The notes beneath the pieces were generated by a model that had not been told where the DNA came from, made no database searches, and was given only the letters and a program-made list of their open reading frames with translations. From Bacteroides sp. MSB163 (GTDB taxonomy: Bacteria; Bacteroidota; Bacteroidia; Bacteroidales; Bacteroidaceae), in the NCBI RefSeq assembly GCF_036416795.1, contig NZ_CP143867.1:1674001-1738000 (forward strand): DNA of 64,000 nucleotides, in the 5' to 3' direction. This document shows, one piece after another, positions 61,623 to 64,000 of the stretch. Positions within the stretch are counted from its first letter, which is position 1; every line of letters begins with the position of its first letter. A program made the translations under genes and the position numbers.

Positions 61623-63359
61623 TTATTTTGTTGCCCATCCGTTAAGTTGATGAAGTTCTTTGTTTAAGTCTATAACATCTTTTGGAAATGGGAAGTATTC
61701 ATGTTTACCCTTTACAAAGCCATAAGAGTTTGCAGGTAAATTTTGAATTACTGATAAAGGATGAGTCAACACAGCACGCAGATGATGCTCTTTTCCAAAG
61801 TATGGTGTACCTTCAATGAAGAAATCGTCATACAGTTGTGGAACCTGGTCTACCACTGCATCCTGACATTCCTTAGCAATGCCCCAACGAACGATATCGT
61901 GGAAACGGCAAGTCTCAAACCAAAGTTCGTACTGCTTTTCATCACGGAGAGTCTGAATTGTGAGTTCTGTTTCAGGAGCTTCTGCACGTTTCTGAATGGC
62001 ATTCAGGTATTTTTTGCCTTCAGGTATATTACCAGTTTCAAGACAAGCCTCTGCATAAAGCAGATATGCTTCTCCCAATCTGGCGATACGGAATGATGCA
62101 GAATTATGAACATCGCTAATAGCCATATTACGATCGTTAGGAGATTCTATATTCTTGACTTCCATATATATACCATGTGAAAACAGACCATCTGTACTTT
62201 TGATACCGCGTTTGGGGTCTTTTTTCTTATCAGCAAGAGACATTTCATTTCCGTTAGCATCGAAATCCGTTTCCCAACCACAGAGTTCAGAGTCGTATAA
62301 GAACTCGTCTGGAGTAAGGAATGTAGCTTTGCGACGTGGACCGTCACCATCATTTTCATACATTTTTTCAGCGAACTTCCAGTTGATGGCACCACCGCCC
62401 CAACCATCATTAGCACCGCAAATAGATGCACGAGAACCTAAACGGTCATAACGCCAGTTCAATACGTTGTTGACCATCCAACCTCCACGGAAGATATTAC
62501 TCCAAAAACCTTTATCTGCGTTACCAAAACGGTTAGCCTCAAAGATCTTTTCTTCGCAACCGTTACCCTCTACATGGAATAGGTCACGGAAACGATTTCC
62601 CGGAACAAGTGCATAGTTGGGAGATTCAACCAACGGTTTAAGATTTTTCACTGCACGAGCCATATCACCGGCGAATACGGCAGATTTGCCCGCTACGAAA
62701 TATGCAAAACCTTTTGTAACTTTATATGCCCCTTCTACATCATCTTGACCTTTGCGAGCATCAAGAGCATCTACAACTTCTTCACACTCCGAAGCACACC
62801 ATTCAAGCAAAGATTTTTGGCTTTCTACATTTGTAGGTTTGTCATCAGCACCAAGCAATTTATCGACTTTTGGAGGGCACTGGAATGTAAGGGCCGCCAT
62901 CATGTGGCAATAAGCACGTAAAACGCGAGCTTCCGCAACACAACGAGCCATAACCGTACTTGCAGCCGGGTCTACATATGTTATCACAAGATTACATGCA
63001 TAAATAGCCTTATAGTAACGTTGATATAGCTCTTTTACCCCTGCGCTACCTGTATCATAGCGGAACTCATCGAATATACGCATATCCATATGGTCAGTAT
63101 GATCTGTACCCGCAGAGAAAACATCATCTGCCGAATAATTGAGCAAAGTGAACTGCGGCTGATAGATTCCGACAGACGAACATACATTATCAAGGAATTG
63201 CGCATAAGCGGCAGTCATGGCATCAATAGCATCTTGATCGGTTTTATAGAAAGTTTCAGTAGAGCTAACAGCCTTCTGTTCAATGTCCAAACGAGTTTCA
63301 TCGCAAGATGCGCAGAACAGTGCGGCACATACCGTAAACGAATATATATATTTTTTCAT
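61623..63359 (-). CDS. SusD/RagB-family surface lipoprotein of the PUL
   Basis: A 578-residue lipoprotein with lipobox CASC (C19). It has the SusD TPR scaffold (ARVLRAYCHMMAALTFQCPPKVD), LGEAYLLYAEACLETGN and the C-terminal FPKDVIDLNKELHQLNGW. It binds the glycan on the cell surface and caps SusC. It lies 21 bp after the SusC gene, and its divergence from the SusD at 19331 fits a different substrate. Confidence 0.95.
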   Translation of the reverse strand: MKKYIYSFTVCAALFCASCDETRLDIEQKAVSSTETFYKTDQDAIDAMTAAYAQFLDNVCSSVGIYQPQFTLLNYSADDVFSAGTDHTDHMDMRIFDEFRYDTGSAGVKELYQRYYKAIYACNLVITYVDPAASTVMARCVAEARVLRAYCHMMAALTFQCPPKVDKLLGADDKPTNVESQKSLLEWCASECEEVVDALDARKGQDDVEGAYKVTKGFAYFVAGKSAVFAGDMARAVKNLKPLVESPNYALVPGNRFRDLFHVEGNGCEEKIFEANRFGNADKGFWSNIFRGGWMVNNVLNWRYDRLGSRASICGANDGWGGGAINWKFAEKMYENDGDGPRRKATFLTPDEFLYDSELCGWETDFDANGNEMSLADKKKDPKRGIKSTDGLFSHGIYMEVKNIESPNDRNMAISDVHNSASFRIARLGEAYLLYAEACLETGNIPEGKKYLNAIQKRAEAPETELTIQTLRDEKQYELWFETCRFHDIVRWGIAKECQDAVVDQVPQLYDDFFIEGTPYFGKEHHLRAVLTHPLSVIQNLPANSYGFVKGKHEYFPFPKDVIDLNKELHQLNGWATK

Positions 63360-63380
63360 TTTTGTCAGTATTAATAGTTA

Positions 63381-64000
63381 TTAGAATGTTACATTAAGAC
63401 CAAATGTCACCTTGCGCATTGTAGGATATGCACCCGCATCAAGACCTACATTATTACCATTTCTTGAAGCAATTTCAGGATCAAGACCCGGATAAGATGT
63501 AAATGTGAAGAAGTCGTCAAGTGACACGTAAGCGCGAAGGTTCTCAATAAATACTTTTTTCGTGATGGACTTCGGTAATGTGTATCCTAACTGCAATTGC
63601 TTGATCTTAAAGTATGATCCGTCAAACACAAGAGCAGAAGATGACCAGTAAATCTTATCACCTGCAATTGTGTTGAGATTAGGCATATTACCTTTCTTGG
63701 CTTCATCATAGAAATGCTTGGAGATATTGTTGTAACCTGTACGATACATACCATAGTAGACATCGTTTCCTACTGTACCTGTTCCAAATGCTGAGAAATC
63801 GAAACCCTTGTACTCAAGATTGATTGTAATACCGTAGGTAAGATCAGGAATACCTTTACCGATATTGAATTGATCTTCGTCACCCGGAGTTAACGTCTCA
63901 TTGCCTTCTTTGTCGAGATAAAGAGCCTGTCCTTCTGAGTTCTTACCTATATATTTGTAACCACGCATATACCATACCGGCATACCTTGCTCGAAGTTGG
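63381..64000 (-). CDS. SusC/RagA-family TonB-dependent transporter, C-terminal part
   Basis: Only the last 206 or so residues lie in the window; the gene continues beyond base 64000. The sequence has the SusC end pattern: GIPDLTYGITINLEYKGFDFSAFGTGTVGNDVYYGMYR, FKIKQLQLGYTLPKSITKKVFIENLRAYVSLDDFFTFTSYPGLDPEI and a barrel end RKVTFGLNVTF. It imports the glycan bound by the SusD encoded next to it. Only the 3' end is seen, so domain content upstream is not known. Confidence 0.93.
   Translation of the reverse strand, partial: NFEQGMPVWYMRGYKYIGKNSEGQALYLDKEGNETLTPGDEDQFNIGKGIPDLTYGITINLEYKGFDFSAFGTGTVGNDVYYGMYRTGYNNISKHFYDEAKKGNMPNLNTIAGDKIYWSSSALVFDGSYFKIKQLQLGYTLPKSITKKVFIENLRAYVSLDDFFTFTSYPGLDPEIASRNGNNVGLDAGAYPTMRKVTFGLNVTF

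Overview
The window looks like chromosome of a human-gut Bacteroides, most like the B. intestinalis / B. cellulosilyticus group. The reasons are SusC/SusD pairs, a hybrid two-component regulator fused to an AraC-type domain, many Bacteroidales lipoproteins, and promoters with the Bacteroides -7 box TAnnTTTG. No rRNA, tRNA or CRISPR array was seen. The species placement is an inference from gene content.

Layout. 1-2.2 kb: a small secreted DUF3244 protein followed by a membrane thiol-oxidase fusion (degenerate C39-like, VKOR and thioredoxin parts). 2.4-5.5 kb: a DUF3836 protein and a GH89 alpha-N-acetylglucosaminidase. 5.6-10.9 kb: a conserved housekeeping run (methyltransferase, ftsX, DUF3098, uppP, truB, queA, folK). 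11.0-13.1 kb: a reverse-strand C10 cysteine protease with a small lipoprotein that may be its inhibitor. This cassette lies between an intact flippase-like gene and a decayed copy of that gene's 5' end. 14.5-22.3 kb: a SusR-like membrane regulator, SusC, SusD and a histidine acid phosphatase, read here as a Sus-type system for a phosphorylated substrate such as inositol phosphate. 22.4-23.9 kb: metK behind a SAM-II-like riboswitch.

24.8-49.1 kb is the accessory core. A TPR lipoprotein regulator precedes two Rhs polymorphic-toxin cassettes. Each has a small protein carrying one YD repeat plus a T9SS-type sorting domain, followed directly by a giant secreted Rhs protein of 2287 or 2089 residues. 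The first Rhs tip has a ParB-like DGNHR motif and the second a HEYGH zinc-protease motif. Downstream lie orphan toxin tips (a type 23 toxin, a duplicate of the HEYGH protein's last 70 residues, and a 36-codon remnant), at least four related immunity-type lipoproteins, and intact and broken outer-membrane beta-barrels. The second cassette is a rearranged duplicate: its promoter and first codons come from the DUF3244 gene of the first cassette. The arrangement suggests ongoing turnover of toxin tips and immunity genes.

49.7-64 kb is a reverse-strand polysaccharide utilization locus: partial SusC, SusD, two CE1-type esterases, GH43, GH3, GH43 and a hybrid two-component regulator. The content points to esterified arabinoxylan or another xylan-type glycan.

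Three intergenic regions carry direct repeats with the same 22-bp spacing but unrelated sequences (about 3.08, 10.9 and 24.4 kb).
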